From: Oceanobacillus manasiensis
Lineage (GTDB): Bacteria; Bacillota; Bacilli; Bacillales; Amphibacillaceae
Length of the DNA: 64,000 bases
Reading direction: 5' to 3'
NCBI RefSeq assembly: GCF_000724085.1
Contig: NZ_CCDL010000001.1
Location: 1,612,001 to 1,676,000 of the forward strand
A program made the translations under genes and the position numbers. A model generated the notes under the pieces. That model was given only the letters and a program-made list of their open reading frames with translations. It made no database searches and was not told where the DNA came from. This document shows, in pieces, positions 26,021 to 35,795 of the stretch (the stretch's first letter is position 1; the number at the start of each line of letters is the position of its first letter).

Positions 26021-27223
26021 ATGATGAGAATGCCAAAATATATCTGGCTATTAGTAATAGCAACAGCAATTAATGTGACAGGGGCCTCTTTTCTTTGGCC
26101 GTTAAACACCATTTATATGCATAATGAGCTCGGTAAAAGCTTAGCTTTTGCGGGGTTCATTTTAATGTTTAATCAAGGTGCGTCGATCGCAGGAAATCTA
26201 ATCGGAGGGCTCCTTTTCGATAAATTTAGCGCCTATAAAACGATTCTGGGAGGGACAGGCATTGCTGTGGTTTCTGCCATCATGCTTGCCTTCACACATG
26301 ATAGCATCGTGACTTATTCCATTTTTCTCGTGCTAATCGGATTCGGTTCAGGAATTACCTGGCCCGTTATGTTTGCTATGGCTGGATCAATCTGGCCTGA
26401 AGGAGGAAGAAGAGCTTTCAACGCTATTTATGTTGCGCAAAATTTTGGAGTGGCGCTGGGTGCGACATTGGGTGGCTATATTGCCAGTATTTCTTTTAAT
26501 TATATATTTTTTTCCAATGCCACTGTATTTGTCATTTATTTTATTATCGTTCTGTTTACATTTCGGAATCTCGACAAAGAAAAAGATCGGCAAATGCACA
26601 CATCTATTTTGCAGCAACGGGCAAAAATACAAAGCAGAACATCTTTTATTGCCTTGTTTATTTTATGTGGTGGCTTTCTTATCGCTTGGATTGCATACAG
26701 TCAATGGCAGTCAACCATCGCTTCCTATACACAGGATATTGGCATACCATTAGAACAATATAGTACCCTATGGGCAATAAACGGTTTCCTTATCGTTATT
26801 GGCCAACCTCTGGTAAAATGGATTGCAGGACGTATAACATCTCAAAAGGTACATATTTACATGGGCACAGCCATTTTTATCGTTTCCTATCTCATTGCCA
26901 TGGTCTCAGAGACATTTACGATGTTTGCAGCAGCTATGGTCATTTTGACAATAGGTGAGATGCTTGTATGGCCCGCCATCCCAACTTTGGCAAACGAGCT
27001 ATCGCCTAAAGGCAGGGAAGGATTTTATCAGGGGATTGTAAACAGTGTTGCTGCAACAGGAAGAATGCTAGGCCCAGTGCTTGGGGGTTTTATCGTTGAT
27101 TTCTATAATATTGAACTCTTATTTATTATTTTATTAGGTCTCTTAATGATTCCTTTTATCACGACAAAAGTATATGATCGCAAAATTAAATTAGAGAATA
27201 GAACTGAAAACACGGAGGTTTGA
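26021..27223 (+). CDS. MFS efflux-type transporter
   Basis: About 400 residues with twelve helices and the MFS loop GGLLFDKFSAYKTIL between helices 2 and 3. It resembles multidrug-type MFS proteins (YttB/MdtH style). ATG 26021 is chosen because AAGAGAGA stands seven bases upstream; a GTG at 25997 lacks a ribosome site. Substrate unknown. The HAD gene follows after three bases, so they are probably co-transcribed. Confidence 0.8.
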   Translation: MMRMPKYIWLLVIATAINVTGASFLWPLNTIYMHNELGKSLAFAGFILMFNQGASIAGNLIGGLLFDKFSAYKTILGGTGIAVVSAIMLAFTHDSIVTYSIFLVLIGFGSGITWPVMFAMAGSIWPEGGRRAFNAIYVAQNFGVALGATLGGYIASISFNYIFFSNATVFVIYFIIVLFTFRNLDKEKDRQMHTSILQQRAKIQSRTSFIALFILCGGFLIAWIAYSQWQSTIASYTQDIGIPLEQYSTLWAINGFLIVIGQPLVKWIAGRITSQKVHIYMGTAIFIVSYLIAMVSETFTMFAAAMVILTIGEMLVWPAIPTLANELSPKGREGFYQGIVNSVAATGRMLGPVLGGFIVDFYNIELLFIILLGLLMIPFITTKVYDRKIKLENRTENTEV

Positions 27224-27226
27224 CAA

Positions 27227-27967
27227 ATGGAAGAAAAGCAAGAAGTGAAACTTATTGCACTTGATATGGATGGAACATTACTAACGAGTGACCACAAGGT
27301 AACACCATATACACAAGAGGTTATCGCCAAAGCGCTTGAAAAAGGAGTCCAAGTCGTACTTAGTACAGGACGATGGTTGAACTCCTGTTACCCATATGCA
27401 GAAATGCTAGGTCTCCAATCCTATTTGGTAACAGCTAATGGGGGAGAAGTTTGGACAGTACAGAAAGAACTTGTGGACCAGCATTTGATGGATCCGACCA
27501 AAATGGAAAAACTCTGGAATCTAGGGATTGAAACAGGTGTCGGCATGTGGATGATTTCGACAGATGGTGTGTATAGAGAAACACCACCAGAGGATTTTTA
27601 TGCACATGATTGGCTGAAATTTGGTTGTGAGTCATTTGATAAAGAGAAGCTCGATGTGATGGTAAAAGAGCTTTCCTACTATGATGATCTTGAATTAACG
27701 AATTCCCTACCGACGAACGTGGAAGCAAATCCCAAAGGTGTAAGCAAAGCAAGTGCGCTAAAACTTGTATGTGAAAAGCTTGGCATAACGATGAACGATG
27801 TCATGGCGGTAGGTGACAGTTTAAACGATATGAAAATGATTCAGGAATCTGGGATCGGTGTGGCAATGGGGAACGCACAAGACGCTATTAAACAGGCGGC
27901 AGATTTTGTCACAGATACAAATAATTCAGACGGTGTTGCAAAAGCAATTGCACGGTTTGCCCTATAA
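27227..27967 (+). CDS. HAD-superfamily (Cof-type) sugar phosphatase
   Basis: 246 residues. Motif I ALDMDGTLL, motif II VVLSTGR, Lys in NPKGVSKASAL and motif IV MAVGDSLNDMKMI, with a Cof-type C2B cap between. It hydrolyses phosphosugars or flavin phosphates in general; the substrate cannot be inferred. GGAGG ribosome site just inside the end of the MFS gene. Confidence 0.87.
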   Translation: MEEKQEVKLIALDMDGTLLTSDHKVTPYTQEVIAKALEKGVQVVLSTGRWLNSCYPYAEMLGLQSYLVTANGGEVWTVQKELVDQHLMDPTKMEKLWNLGIETGVGMWMISTDGVYRETPPEDFYAHDWLKFGCESFDKEKLDVMVKELSYYDDLELTNSLPTNVEANPKGVSKASALKLVCEKLGITMNDVMAVGDSLNDMKMIQESGIGVAMGNAQDAIKQAADFVTDTNNSDGVAKAIARFAL

Positions 27968-28135
27968 CATCTCTCTCCCCTTTTTTGGTATAAATTTCTT
28001 GAAATCTGACTATACTATCTAGAAGGATAATACTAGTTAGAGTGTTTGAAACATGGACATCAAATTAGGATAGGACCTTTCTTTGTTCTCTGGAAAGGAG
28101 TATAATAGAAAGGTAACAGGAAAGGGGATGCCGAT

Positions 28136-28318
28136 ATGTCATTTTCTCGCGGACCTAAGGAGCCAGTTCCAGAAGTGGAAACAAACGTATGGTCATGTAC
28201 TAGCGACGACTGTCAAGGTTGGATGAGAGAAAGCTACAGTTTTGCACAGGAGCCAGAATGTCCACTTTGTAAATCTACAATGGAACAGGAAGTACGTGTA
28301 CTTCCAGAAGTAAAGTAA
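28136..28318 (+). CDS. ydjO: YdjO-like cold-inducible zinc-ribbon protein
   Basis: 60 residues with four cysteines in two pairs (CTSDDC, then CPLC), a compact zinc ribbon. The sequence MSFSRGPKEPVPEVETNVWSC matches the Bacillus YdjO family, annotated as cold-inducible; function unknown. AAAGGGG ribosome site and a TATAAT (28103) promoter are close upstream. Confidence 0.8.
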   Translation: MSFSRGPKEPVPEVETNVWSCTSDDCQGWMRESYSFAQEPECPLCKSTMEQEVRVLPEVK

Positions 28319-28384
28319 TATGATCGCGTCTCTCTTGAATTAGCATTTATAAGATAGGCAAATAAATATATTGCCCTTAGAATA

Positions 28385-28421
28385 GATTCCTCGAGTTTTT
28401 CATAAACTCGGGGGATCTTTT
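28385..28421 (+). terminator. Terminator after ydjO
   Basis: GATTCCTCGAGTTT pairs with AAACTCGGGGGATC (G-T pairs allowed) followed by TTTTT. Confidence 0.85.
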
Positions 28422-28571
28422 TAAGTGTCAATTTATGCTACTACATAACGTCGGATCTTATTCCATAATTAGCTACTCCCTATTGAAATCTGTCTAATCA
28501 AATTGTTTGAATGATTCTGATTTAATTGATATATTATTAATAGAATGTCACCTAGTTTTTATCACCTAGTT

Positions 28572-28585
28572 TGTAAGCGGTTACA
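28572..28585 (+). promoter_or_regulatory. Perfect cre site before the aldehyde dehydrogenase
   Basis: TGTAAGCGGTTACA is a perfect inverted palindrome fitting the CcpA consensus. It lies six bases before the AGGAGG ribosome site, so CcpA bound there would act as a roadblock. The promoter must lie upstream, in 28430-28560. Confidence 0.8.
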
Positions 28586-28603
28586 ATAGGAGGAGGGAAT
28601 AGT

Positions 28604-30124
28604 TTGAGGTATGCAAATCCGAATAGCGAAGGATCGATAGTCCAGTTTAAAGACAGGTATGACAATTACATTGGGGGAGAGTATCGTCCACCGGCAAATG
28701 GCAAGTACTTTGAAAACGTCAGCCCGGTTACGGGAAAGGTATTTTGTGAGGTGTCTAGGTCGACGAAAGAGGACGTCGAAGCAGCACTTGATGCAGCACA
28801 TGCAGCAAAGAAGGAATGGGGAGAGACATCTGTAGCAGTTAGGGGCAATATTTTAAACAAGATTGCTGATCGAATTGAAGAGAATTTAGAATTGTTAGCA
28901 GTAGCAGAAACATGGGATAACGGTAAAGCTGTAAGGGAGACACTTGCAGCAGATATACCGCTGGCAGTAGATCACTTTCGTTATTTTGCAGGAGTGATTA
29001 GGGCCCAAGAAGGTGGAATTAGCCAGATAGACAATGATACAGTCGCATACCATTTTCATGAGCCACTTGGTGTGGTAGGACAAATTATACCATGGAATTT
29101 CCCAATCCTGATGGCTACATGGAAACTGGCACCAGCCCTTGCAGCAGGTAATTGTGTTGTCTTAAAACCTGCAGAACAAACACCAGCATCCATCCACGTT
29201 TTAATTGAGCTTATCGGTGATCTTCTGCCTCCTGGTGTTTTAAATGTTGTGAACGGTTTTGGTGTAGAAGCAGGTAAGCCGCTAGCGTCCAACAGTCGCA
29301 TTTCTAAAATAGCATTTACCGGTGAAACAACAACAGGGCGATTGATCATGCAATACGCTTCGGAAAATATTATTCCAGTGACACTTGAATTAGGTGGCAA
29401 GTCGCCAAATATTATTTTTGAAGATGTGCTAGATAGAGATGACGGTTTTCTGGATAAAACAATAGAAGGATTTGTTATGTTTGCTTTAAACCAAGGAGAG
29501 GTTTGTACTTGTCCTTCACGAGCACTTATACATGAATCCATTTACGATACGTTTATGGAGCGGGCAATTGAACGAGTAAACCAAATCAAAATTGGTCACC
29601 CACTAGACACGGACACCATGATGGGTGCGCAAGCTTCTAAGGAACAAATGGAAAAGATTCAGTCGTACTTGGATATTGGTAAACAGGAAGGAGCAGAGGT
29701 GCTTACAGGGGGGAACGTTAACAAATTAGAAGAAGAACTAGAAGGCGGATATTATGTTCAGCCTACGATCTTTAAAGGTAATAATAAGATGCGTATTTTC
29801 CAGGAAGAAATCTTCGGTCCGGTTTTATCTGTTACCACATTTAAAGATGATGAAGAAGCGCTTGCTGTAGCAAACGATACGTTATATGGGCTAGGTGCAG
29901 GGGTGTGGACAAGAAATATGAACACTGCATATCGTTTCGGTAGAAATATTGAAGCAGGCCGCGTGTGGACCAATTGTTACCACCAATATCCTGCCCATGC
30001 GGCATTTGGCGGTTATAAAAAATCGGGTATTGGTCGTGAAAATCATCTCATGATGCTCAGTCATTATCAGCAAACAAAAAATTTACTTGTTAGCTATAGT
30101 GAGCAACCAGCAGGTCTATTTTAA
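28604..30124 (+). CDS. NAD-dependent acetaldehyde-type dehydrogenase (ExaC/AldB-like)
   Basis: 506 residues. [33 protein letters not shown] with catalytic Glu, and [11 protein letters not shown] with catalytic Cys are the aldehyde dehydrogenase motifs. The C-terminus [24 protein letters not shown] is typical of acetaldehyde dehydrogenases found next to DUF779 proteins, as here. It oxidises acetaldehyde to acetate. TTG start with AGGAGG upstream. The perfect cre site implies carbon catabolite repression. Confidence 0.9.
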   Translation: MRYANPNSEGSIVQFKDRYDNYIGGEYRPPANGKYFENVSPVTGKVFCEVSRSTKEDVEAALDAAHAAKKEWGETSVAVRGNILNKIADRIEENLELLAVAETWDNGKAVRETLAADIPLAVDHFRYFAGVIRAQEGGISQIDNDTVAYHFHEPLGVVGQIIPWNFPILMATWKLAPALAAGNCVVLKPAEQTPASIHVLIELIGDLLPPGVLNVVNGFGVEAGKPLASNSRISKIAFTGETTTGRLIMQYASENIIPVTLELGGKSPNIIFEDVLDRDDGFLDKTIEGFVMFALNQGEVCTCPSRALIHESIYDTFMERAIERVNQIKIGHPLDTDTMMGAQASKEQMEKIQSYLDIGKQEGAEVLTGGNVNKLEEELEGGYYVQPTIFKGNNKMRIFQEEIFGPVLSVTTFKDDEEALAVANDTLYGLGAGVWTRNMNTAYRFGRNIEAGRVWTNCYHQYPAHAAFGGYKKSGIGRENHLMMLSHYQQTKNLLVSYSEQPAGLF

Positions 30125-30146
30125 GAACCAAGAAAGGATGAGGTAT

Positions 30147-30494
30147 GTGACAGAACGGGTCACTGCTACGGAAGAGGCCTTGGAGCTTATTCGAACGTTA
30201 AGAGAAGTACATGGGGATTTAATGTTTCATCAGTCTGGTGGTTGTTGTGATGGAAGTTCTCCAATGTGTTATCCGCAGGGTGAATTTCGTATTGGAGATT
30301 CTGACATATTGCTCGGTGAAATTGGTTCCACACCTTTTTATATTTCTAAGGACCAATATGCCTACTGGAAGCATACACAGCTTATAATAGATGCGGTTGA
30401 AGGAAGGGGCGGAATGTTTTCCCTTGAGGGTCCTGAAGGAAAAAGGTTCCTTACAAGATCCCGCATTTTTACAGAAGAAGAAAAAGTGGATTAG
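30147..30494 (+). CDS. DUF779 protein, partner of acetaldehyde dehydrogenase
   Basis: 115 residues from GTG 30147, which has AAAGGATGAGG before it; ATG 30138 is too close to that site. LMFHQSGGCCDGSSPMCY carries a Cys pair plus a Cys, a potential metal or redox site conserved in DUF779. These proteins nearly always follow ExaC-type dehydrogenases; their biochemical role is unsettled. Confidence 0.82.
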   Translation: MTERVTATEEALELIRTLREVHGDLMFHQSGGCCDGSSPMCYPQGEFRIGDSDILLGEIGSTPFYISKDQYAYWKHTQLIIDAVEGRGGMFSLEGPEGKRFLTRSRIFTEEEKVD

Positions 30495-30653
30495 AATTAT
30501 GTAACTATAAAGTCAGCTTCTATTATAGGGGCTGGCTTTTCATTATACAAAATTACATAGTATAGGCTTTAATTACTAGGCAAAATGAATTATAATAAAG
30601 TAATCGTTCTTTTTAATGAACAAATGCCTAGAGTAAGGAGCTGGAAGGAAAGT

Positions 30654-31091
30654 ATGGTCATCATTAAGTCATTTTTGCCGTTTCGAATAGGCTTAAGCAG
30701 CAGTGCCATTTATTTGAAATTATCAATTGGTGGATTTGTAGTTTTAGTTAATGGTAAGGAATACCACTATGTGCCTCTTGATGCTACTTCAATTCATGTA
30801 AACAGAGAAACAGGTGAAGTGGTTAATAAGGATGCTATTTTTGTTTTTCAACATGGAAAAGAGGAAAAACACATTTCTATGTATGAGCTCCTTTTTCAAA
30901 GTGACTTCCTTATTCATCTTCAGGGCTTTATAAAACCTTATTTTTCAAAGAAAGCGACCTCTCTATGGGACAATGATGAACTAGATATTTTAATTGACCA
31001 GCTTGAGTTAGCAAACATTAAAAGATCCATTGATAAAGCTCTTGATGAAAGGGATGAGGAAACTTTCCATTCTTTATTAAAAATGTTGTAG
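30654..31091 (+). CDS. IDEAL-domain protein of unknown function
   Basis: 145 residues from ATG 30654 (AAGGA close upstream), or 168 if ATG 30585 is used, which has only a weak TAGG. The C-terminal 35 residues, ELANIKRSIDKALDERDEETFHSLLKML, fit the short IDEAL motif found at the C-terminus of Bacillus proteins. The N-terminal part is beta-rich with a polar KEYHYVPLD segment. No function is recognised. Confidence 0.6.
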   Translation: MVIIKSFLPFRIGLSSSAIYLKLSIGGFVVLVNGKEYHYVPLDATSIHVNRETGEVVNKDAIFVFQHGKEEKHISMYELLFQSDFLIHLQGFIKPYFSKKATSLWDNDELDILIDQLELANIKRSIDKALDERDEETFHSLLKML

Positions 31092-31184
31092 TCATTTTTG
31101 TAATACATAGACCATTTTAAAAATGTTTCAAAGCCATCCAACAGTGGAAAATTTTAAGTAGCATACCACAAAGGAGGCATTACT

Positions 31185-32627
31185 TTGGAGACACACCCTA
31201 TATACATTAATGGAAGATATACGGAATCAACTGCAACAGACACAATTGAAGTATTAAATCCTTCCACAGAACAGGTGATTTCAAAGATAGCTAACGGAAC
31301 GGAAGAAGATGTGAATAAGACAGTCAAGGCTGCTGCAGATGCACAATATGGTTGGGAACATACACCAGCTGTTGAGCGTGGTGAAATAGTTCGCAAACTA
31401 GGAGAAAAGTTAGAAAAAAATAAAAGTAGATTTGTAGACCTATTACAGGAAGAGCAAGGGAAGGATTTCGATTTAGCTAATGGGGAACTTGATATGGCGA
31501 TCGATTTCTTTAAGTATATGTCTGAATGGGCTCGTAGAATAGAAGGAGATATTATTCCGAGTGACAGACCAAATGAAAATATCCTCTTATACAAAAAGCC
31601 AATAGGAGTTGTTGGAGGAATTGTGCCATGGAACTTTCCTGTTTTCATTTTAGCTAGAAAGGTTGCCACAGCACTCGTAACGGGTTGTACCATTGTCCTT
31701 AAACCAAGCCAGAAAACACCAAACACAGCTGTAGAATTCACTAAACTGATTCACGAAACGGAAGAAATTCCAGCAGGAGTGTACAATCTCATTACAGGAA
31801 AAGGCTCTACTTTAGGAAATGCGTTGGCATCGCATCCGGATGTGGACATGGTATCCATGACTGGTAGTGTTACGGCAGGGACAAAAGTAATGGAGGCAGC
31901 CGCTCAAAGCATAACCAAGGTAAACCTGGAACTTGGCGGGAAAGCACCTGCTATTGTAACAAAACATGCTGATCTAGACTTAGCTGCAAAGCATATTACC
32001 ACTTCAAGACTGGCGAATAATGGACAGGCTTGTACGAATGCCGAAAGAATTTATGTCCAAGAAGAGGTAGCAGAGGAATTCACTCAAAGATTAAAAAAAT
32101 CTTTTGAAGCAGTAAAAGTGGATAATCCTCGAGAAAACAAAGAAGCGGGAATGGGACCCCTTGTAAGTAAGGAAAGATTGGAAGAAGTAGAAGAGATGTT
32201 ACAAACAGCACTTAAAGAGGGGGCTGAGCTTGTAACAGGTGGGGAACGAGCTGATAAGGAAAAAGGATTTTTCTTACAGCCGACAATTCTCAAAGATGTT
32301 CAACATGACTCCGAAATTATTAAAGAAGAGATTTTCGGGCCAGTCGTACCTATTGTGACATATAAAGAGCTAGATGATGCAATTCAAATGGGAAATGACA
32401 CGAAGTATGGACTCTCTTCTTCTGTTTATACCGATAATGTTCACGAAGCCATGCATGTAGTAAATCATTTGAAATTCGGCGAGACATTTGTAAACAGAGA
32501 AAACTTTGAAGCAATCCAAGGCTATCATGCAGGGATGCGTCAATCAGGACTTGGTGGAACAGACGGTAAACACGGAGTAGAAGACTTTCTTGTGACACAG
32601 GTTGTTTATATGCAGTATAAGCAGTAA
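31185..32627 (+). CDS. aldA: Aldehyde dehydrogenase, lactaldehyde/glycolaldehyde type (AldA-like)
   Basis: 480 residues. VPWNFPVFILARKVATALVTG, NLELGGKAPAIV with catalytic Glu, and NNGQACTNAERIYV with catalytic Cys. The C-terminus QSGLGGTDGKHGVEDFLVTQ is typical of AldA-type enzymes that oxidise lactaldehyde or glycolaldehyde. TTG start with AAAGGAGG upstream. It stands alone, so its physiological substrate is inferred from family only. Confidence 0.87.
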   Translation: METHPIYINGRYTESTATDTIEVLNPSTEQVISKIANGTEEDVNKTVKAAADAQYGWEHTPAVERGEIVRKLGEKLEKNKSRFVDLLQEEQGKDFDLANGELDMAIDFFKYMSEWARRIEGDIIPSDRPNENILLYKKPIGVVGGIVPWNFPVFILARKVATALVTGCTIVLKPSQKTPNTAVEFTKLIHETEEIPAGVYNLITGKGSTLGNALASHPDVDMVSMTGSVTAGTKVMEAAAQSITKVNLELGGKAPAIVTKHADLDLAAKHITTSRLANNGQACTNAERIYVQEEVAEEFTQRLKKSFEAVKVDNPRENKEAGMGPLVSKERLEEVEEMLQTALKEGAELVTGGERADKEKGFFLQPTILKDVQHDSEIIKEEIFGPVVPIVTYKELDDAIQMGNDTKYGLSSSVYTDNVHEAMHVVNHLKFGETFVNRENFEAIQGYHAGMRQSGLGGTDGKHGVEDFLVTQVVYMQYKQ

Positions 32628-32639
32628 ATGAATGAAGAA

Positions 32640-32822
32640 AAGGTCTGGGACATAACTAAAGGAGCAATGCTTAAATGCGAACAATACTTTCTGGCATCAC
32701 TTCGGCAGAACACTCCGCTTTCCACGGGCACGGCCTCAGCCTCCTCGTGGAAAGTTCACCACTGTGGGGTCTTCGGCTCGTGCTGTTCCCGTTGGAGTCT
32801 CCGTTTTCTGCCTACGCTTAAA
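32640..32822 (-). repeat. Bacillaceae intergenic repeat, copy 2 (inverted)
   Basis: The reverse complement matches the 61.7-kb copy: TCCGCTTTCCACGGGCACGGCC, TGGGGTCTTCGGCTCGTGCTGTTCCC and TGGAGTCT are shared. The flank AAATGCGAACAATA at 32673-32686 recurs inverted at 61844-61857, so the unit is at least 150 bp. Non-coding despite a short open frame. Confidence 0.75.
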
Positions 32823-32830
32823 TTAAAATA

Positions 32831-32868
32831 ACCCGAACTATCCTTTATTCAAGGATAGCTCGGGTTTT
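32831..32868 (+). terminator. Terminator of the aldA region
   Basis: CCCGAACTATCC pairs with GGATAGCTCGGG, followed by TTTT. Confidence 0.85.
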
Positions 32869-32924
32869 CATGTAACTAAAGTACTTTTGGTCCATCCGCT
32901 TTTTTCATTTAAAATAATGGCTTC

Positions 32925-33542
32925 TTAGCTGTGGCCTGAAGATCCCATTGTACGTTTGATATCTTCCACCATCTGATTAGGATCATCCGCTCTGAATACT
33001 ATCGTTTTGACGTATTTTTTTCTTCCATACATACCTATCATAGGAGCAGGTTTTTTTAGTAAGATTTCATATTGCGGAGAATCCATGACCATTAAAGCGT
33101 AAAATATATCTTTTTTTCGTTTGTCCTCAATTCCTTCCTGATCCTTAGCTGGTTTGATACTTTCAATGTTTTTTATATTTATTTCTATGCTGCTTTGATA
33201 TCCATGGCGAATTATGAGTGTATCTTTATTAAGTGTGTGTGGCAATGTTCTAACTGAATGATATAAACCAACCATATAAAGCAATGCGTAGATATTTAAT
33301 ATGGTTAGAGCCCAGGCAGCGACTTGGCTCCATAACTGTATGAGAAAATGAAAAATGGTTCCTTCTAACAAGATAAGAATGGAAAATAAAATGACAATCG
33401 TCTTTATTTGGGATGTTTTATTGTAGGGGTAAATGGATGTGTTTCTTTGGACAGTCTGGTCTTTAAACCAACCTACTAGAGCGAAATACAATACCATACG
33501 TTCAGTTGATATAAGATGAAGGACTTTTTTAATGGTGAACAC
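32925..33542 (-). CDS. Membrane protein of unknown function with a PH-like C-terminal half
   Basis: About 200 residues. Two membrane helices near 48-70 and 75-95, then a cytoplasmic part (LNKDTLIIRHGYQSSIEINIKNIESIKP ... KKYVKTIVFRADDPNQMVEDIKRTM) with the strand pattern of bacterial PH domains. The frame can open at GTG 33542, but that GTG is fused to the AGGAGG site. With normal spacing the start would be the ATT at 33533, or the ATG at residue 16. Function unknown; it lies convergent to aldA and after the PBP gene. Confidence 0.65.
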   Translation of the reverse strand: MFTIKKVLHLISTERMVLYFALVGWFKDQTVQRNTSIYPYNKTSQIKTIVILFSILILLEGTIFHFLIQLWSQVAAWALTILNIYALLYMVGLYHSVRTLPHTLNKDTLIIRHGYQSSIEINIKNIESIKPAKDQEGIEDKRKKDIFYALMVMDSPQYEILLKKPAPMIGMYGRKKYVKTIVFRADDPNQMVEDIKRTMGSSGHS

Positions 33543-33573
33543 CTCCTCGTGTCTTTAGGAGCTTAACTAAATG

Positions 33574-33607
33574 GCAAAAAAAGGCCAAATCCTCTTGTGA
33601 TTTGGCC
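33574..33607 (-). terminator. Terminator of the PBP gene
   Basis: On the minus strand GGCCAAATC and GATTTGGCC form a stem followed by TTTTTTT. Confidence 0.88.
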
Positions 33608-33625
33608 TCTGGATGTTTGATACGA

Positions 33626-35653
33626 TTATTCGATTAATTCATTTATTACCTTTACTACTTTTTCGGTCGTGTACCCACTTCCGCCTATTTCCTTCACGTT
33701 TTCCACCATCATTGCGATTAACAAATCCTGTTTATTTTCCTCTGTTGGGTAGCCAACAAACCAGCCATTTTCTTCGCCAGACTCTTCTGTGGTTCGTTTT
33801 AACTCTGCTGTACCTGTTTTACCGGAAATTGCTACTTCTGAGTCGGCAGTATATTTGGATGGTGTACCTGATTGACCAACTTCATAGAGTAAATCATTCA
33901 TTAAGTCTGCTTGTTCAGGATCAAGTAAGTTCTCTTTCCATACTTGGCCAGTCTCTTCTGAGGCAAGTAGTGTTGGTTTAAGCATATTCCCTTCGTTTAA
34001 AAAAGTAGTATATGTCGTAGCAAGATGTAAGGCACTCATTTCTAATTGACCTTGTCCATAGCTTGAATTGGCAAGCAATACTTCATCATCTAGATTTCCT
34101 TCAGAAGAAATACTAGAGGAGGTAAATGGGTATTCATATGGAAAATCTTCACCAAATCCGAAATTCTGTAACCCTTCTACATAAGCTTCACTTCCCATGT
34201 TGACAGCTTGCATGGCAAAGTAAATATTATCAGAACGAACAAGCGCTTCTTCTAGATCAACAGGGCCATTTGACTCTGACACACGCGTAACAGCATATTC
34301 TCCCCATCCTTCTCCATTACTCCATTTCTTTCCATCAATTTCTAACCCTTCATTGGGGTCAATACTGCCATTTTTTAACCCAATCGCAGAGGTAACTGGT
34401 TTTAAGGTTGAACCAGGTGCAAAAGTCGCACTGAATCGATTTAACAGTGGTTGCTGTTCTTCCTCCTCCAAGTTTGCCCAAAGGTTGGCATCTGTACCAT
34501 ATAAAATGTCATTTGGATCAAATGACGGACTACTTACAAGTGCCATCGTTTCACCGGTTTTAGGATTTATGGCTGCAGCAGTACCGGAATCTTCTTCAAA
34601 AGATTCATAAATGCTTTCTTGTACGTTAACATCAATGGTAACCGTAATATTTTCTCCGTTTTCCACAGGGGTTTCAGCAAGTATCACAGGTTCCTGGTTC
34701 TCCTTCACTACCTCGATACGTGTACCTTTTTTTCCTTTCAGCCGCTTTTCATAAAGGCTTTCAAGGCCTCTTTTACCAATCATATCGTTAGCGCTATACA
34801 TGCCAGGTTCCTGTTCCTCTAACTCCTCAGCTGTAATCAGCCCAATATAACCGACTAGATGCCCTGCAGTCTCACCAGTAGGGTAGACACGGCCAGTTCC
34901 TTCATTCCCACCAACACCTGCAATTTCCCATAATTGAGATAATAGCTCTTCTTCCGTAGCTGGTATCTTCTTAATAGGAACAAATACATCTGGTCCTACC
35001 CACGAGGCATTTAATGCTTCATCTATGGCATCTACTGAAAGTCCTAAAAGGTCTGCAATTGCTTTTTTGTTCTGTTCAGGATTGTCGCCCAGTTTCCCAG
35101 GAACAATTCCAATTTCGTAAACTTTATCATTCATTGCAATCGGCATTTCATTCCTGTCGCGAATTTCCCCTCGTGTAGCTTGGTCAGTTACAATACTAAT
35201 TTCCCCGCCATCTTGCAATTCTGGAAATATGAAGCCAGGGTCCCACTGCACATACCAGTTTTGTTCCTCTTCTTCTCCTTCTTGTATAAGGGTTGCTTCA
35301 TAGTCAAAGTTAATCGGTCCCGCGATGCTTTCCATGGTTACTTCAAAAGGAATGGTAGCTGCTCCTTCTTCCATGGCGGTTTCCAGCTCTTCCTCTTTCA
35401 ACTCTGAGAAACTAATGGAAAGATCTGAGATTCCTAGATCTTCGTATATTTTATTATAACGATCCACGTATTCCTCGGTCGGATACGCTTCTTCTGATTC
35501 ACTTGAAAGCATCTCATAAGCATCAGAAAATTCCTTTTCACTCCAATGCTTCACATATGTATCAAATCGTTCATTTGGTGTCACTTCATCGTCTGAACAG
35601 CCGGCTAACACTACCAAAATGATAGCAGCTAAGGCTAATATTATCTTTTTCAT
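33626..35653 (-). CDS. pbpC: Penicillin-binding protein, PBP2a/PbpC-like lipoprotein transpeptidase
   Basis: 675 residues. Lipoprotein signal with lipobox VLAGC (Cys19), an NTF2-like MecA N-terminal domain (about 25-145), a dimerisation region (IVTDQATRGEIRDRNEM onwards) and a transpeptidase domain. Active-site motifs are FAPGSTLKP (Ser near 412), SDN and SGKTGTAE. This matches B. subtilis PbpC and the class of low-affinity PBPs including MecA. It cross-links peptidoglycan outside the membrane. High acidity (EEEEQ runs) fits halotolerance. Beta-lactam affinity cannot be judged. Confidence 0.92.
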   Translation of the reverse strand: MKKIILALAAIILVVLAGCSDDEVTPNERFDTYVKHWSEKEFSDAYEMLSSESEEAYPTEEYVDRYNKIYEDLGISDLSISFSELKEEELETAMEEGAATIPFEVTMESIAGPINFDYEATLIQEGEEEEQNWYVQWDPGFIFPELQDGGEISIVTDQATRGEIRDRNEMPIAMNDKVYEIGIVPGKLGDNPEQNKKAIADLLGLSVDAIDEALNASWVGPDVFVPIKKIPATEEELLSQLWEIAGVGGNEGTGRVYPTGETAGHLVGYIGLITAEELEEQEPGMYSANDMIGKRGLESLYEKRLKGKKGTRIEVVKENQEPVILAETPVENGENITVTIDVNVQESIYESFEEDSGTAAAINPKTGETMALVSSPSFDPNDILYGTDANLWANLEEEEQQPLLNRFSATFAPGSTLKPVTSAIGLKNGSIDPNEGLEIDGKKWSNGEGWGEYAVTRVSESNGPVDLEEALVRSDNIYFAMQAVNMGSEAYVEGLQNFGFGEDFPYEYPFTSSSISSEGNLDDEVLLANSSYGQGQLEMSALHLATTYTTFLNEGNMLKPTLLASEETGQVWKENLLDPEQADLMNDLLYEVGQSGTPSKYTADSEVAISGKTGTAELKRTTEESGEENGWFVGYPTEENKQDLLIAMMVENVKEIGGSGYTTEKVVKVINELIE

Positions 35654-35795
35654 CGGATCCCCCTCCAGTATTCTATCTAATTATCTAGGTCTATTATAAC
35701 ATGTTTGGCAAAGAATTCAGCAAATACAGACAGCCACAAGGAGTTAGAAACCCCGGTGGCTATTTTGCTACTATACAATTATTGTGATGGGTACA
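35654..35795. other. Spacer between sortase and PBP genes
   Basis: Contains an imperfect stem AGCCACAAGGAG/CCCCGGTGGCT at 35734-35767 without a proper T run on the minus strand. It may be a weak terminator of the sortase gene. The PBP ribosome site GGAGGGGG is at about 35659. Confidence 0.4.

Noticed and set aside
28604-28612. Alternative ATG start inside the ExaC-type dehydrogenase
   Set aside because: The TTG at 28604 has AGGAGG at normal spacing; the first internal ATG has none and would cut into the conserved domain.
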